This document shows positions 63,121-64,000 of a stretch of 64,000 nucleotides of DNA, piece after piece. How positions within the stretch are numbered: position 1 is the stretch's first letter; every line of letters starts with the position of its first letter. The notes beneath the pieces are model-generated. The model searched no databases. It was not told the DNA's origin and saw nothing but the letters and a program-made list of their open reading frames with translations. Origin of the DNA: Lachnospiraceae bacterium (GTDB lineage: Bacteria; Bacillota; Clostridia; Lachnospirales; Lachnospiraceae); the NCBI GenBank assembly GCA_017474455.1, contig JAFVHP010000044.1:124001-188000 (forward strand), given 5' to 3'. A program made the position numbers and the translations under genes.

Positions 63121-64000
63121 TTACATGCTTCCGCCGATCTGGGCCGCAAGCCCGAGACCGTTCAAAATGTCCGTGTATTCTTTAAGTTCATCATTTCCGG
63201 GCGCTTTAACATCCAGAAAATCATTTCTTCCAAGAGATTCTTTTTTACCTTCTCCCAGATTGTGATACGGAAGAAGATGTACAGGGACGTCCGTTCCCAG
63301 CGACCGGGCAACGAACTCGCCTGTCTTCCGGATATTATCCGGTGTGAGGTTGTATCCCGGAACTGACGGTATCCTGATTACCATATCCTTGTGCATTTCC
63401 TTTTTGAGGATCACTGCATTTTCCAGGATCGTCCGGTTGGATACTCCTGTACACCGGATATGCAGATCCTCATCGAACGCTTTGATATCATACAGGATCA
63501 GGTCTATATCGCGGAAAGCACTCCGCAGCACCTGACTCCCGGTAAAGCCGGAGGTTTCCACAGCCACATGGAGTCTTTCATCATGAAAAGCTGCCGCGAG
63601 CCCTGCCGTGAATGCCGGCTGCATCAAAGGCTCTCCCCCGCTGATCGTCACGCCGCCTCCGGAAGTCTCCATAAACAGCCTGTCTTTTAAGACTGCATCC
63701 ATGACCTCCTGCACGGACTCTTCCTTACCCGTGATCTCGCGGGCACCGTATTCGCACACTTTGACGCATTCCCCGCACTGTGTACACAGAGCCCTGTCAG
63801 TCACGACTGTTCCGTCACCGCCTGTCCGGACCGCGCCGGACGGGCATACCTCCAGGCATCTGCCGCAGCCTGTACACTTGTCCGTATGAAGCATCAGTTC
63901 CGGTCCGCAATTGTTGGATTCCGGGTTATGGCACCATACACACCTTAACGGACAGCCCTTTAAAAACACCGTTGTCCTGATCCCCGGTCCGTCGTGGACA
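63121..64000 (-). CDS. Glycyl radical enzyme activase (radical SAM), N-terminus outside window
   Basis: The frame continues to the window edge and reads [20 protein letters not shown], so only a few N-terminal residues are missing. The radical-SAM cluster is CPLRCVWC (CX3CX2C). Two further ferredoxin-like clusters, [11 protein letters not shown] and [11 protein letters not shown], are typical of activases of the glycerol-dehydratase/choline-lyase group. It should abstract a hydrogen from G773 of the neighbouring enzyme, using S-adenosylmethionine. It stops 38 bases before the start of the enzyme gene. Confidence 0.93.
   Translation of the reverse strand, partial: VHDGPGIRTTVFLKGCPLRCVWCHNPESNNCGPELMLHTDKCTGCGRCLEVCPSGAVRTGGDGTVVTDRALCTQCGECVKVCEYGAREITGKEESVQEVMDAVLKDRLFMETSGGGVTISGGEPLMQPAFTAGLAAAFHDERLHVAVETSGFTGSQVLRSAFRDIDLILYDIKAFDEDLHIRCTGVSNRTILENAVILKKEMHKDMVIRIPSVPGYNLTPDNIRKTGEFVARSLGTDVPVHLLPYHNLGEGKKESLGRNDFLDVKAPGNDELKEYTDILNGLGLAAQIGGSM

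Noticed and set aside
60692-64000. 4-hydroxyphenylacetate decarboxylase
   Set aside because: The enzyme is about 100 residues shorter than that family and no small ferredoxin-like subunit gene lies between it and the activase.
1-64000. CRISPR array
   Set aside because: No regularly spaced direct repeats of CRISPR type and no cas genes were found by reading.

Overview
The window looks like the chromosome of a gut Firmicute, most likely a Lachnospiraceae-type anaerobe. Evidence: strong GGAGG ribosome sites, a complete uxu/kdg uronate pathway with a short-chain-dehydrogenase fructuronate reductase, family GH2 glycosidases, a C-glycoside deglycosidase pair, and an oxygen-sensitive glycyl radical enzyme with its radical-SAM activase. 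The family assignment is inferred. No rRNA, tRNA, transposase or CRISPR array was seen.

Positions 1-22700 are mostly GC-rich host-type genes. They hold a lipoprotein cut by the window edge, a BspA-type leucine-rich-repeat surface protein, the C-glycoside deglycosidase pair (minus strand), and divergent from it a beta-helix protein with a GH2 enzyme. A small membrane protein and hflK-hflC follow. Next is a minus-strand operon uxuA-uxuB-kdgA-kdgK-uxaC-GH2, which converts glucuronate through fructuronate, mannonate and KDG to pyruvate and glyceraldehyde 3-phosphate, with a divergent AraC regulator. uxaC carries a frameshift near its end. A membrane-anchored hydrolase and a large secreted protein close the region.

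Positions 22700-27750 hold a ribosome/YcjF-like GTPase, a methyltransferase, and a group of ADP-ribose-related genes (ADP-ribosylglycohydrolase, VWA protein, macro-domain protein).

Positions 27790-53300 form a defence-type island on the minus strand. From its promoter end it reads: small HTH protein, brxA, brxB, brxC, pglX, an unexpected STAS-GHKL ATPase gene, pglZ, brxL (a type 1 BREX anti-phage set), a decayed gene, a DUF4062 gene, and a nuclease-helicase (DUF2075). It ends in a tight six-gene operon I cannot match to a named system: UvrD-like helicase, a 560-residue unknown, a coiled-coil DUF2325-like protein, a J-domain coiled-coil protein, a stand-alone HIRAN protein and a second HIRAN protein with a large N-terminal region. 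The best candidates for something undescribed are this six-gene operon and the GHKL gene inside BREX. Base composition is mosaic: brxA, the GHKL gene and the middle of pglX look much richer in A+T than brxB, brxC, pglZ and brxL.

Positions 53300-55900 are a scar zone: a DUF4160 gene with its own promoter, then a 3' remnant of a MATE gene and a truncated M15 peptidase gene meeting at a short element with palindromic ends, then a lipoprotein and a decayed HD-hydrolase gene. Positions 55900-64000 return to host-type genes: MATE transporter, AraC regulator, carboxylesterase, nitroreductase, a glycyl radical enzyme of unknown substrate with a GCLD active-site motif, and its activase running off the window.
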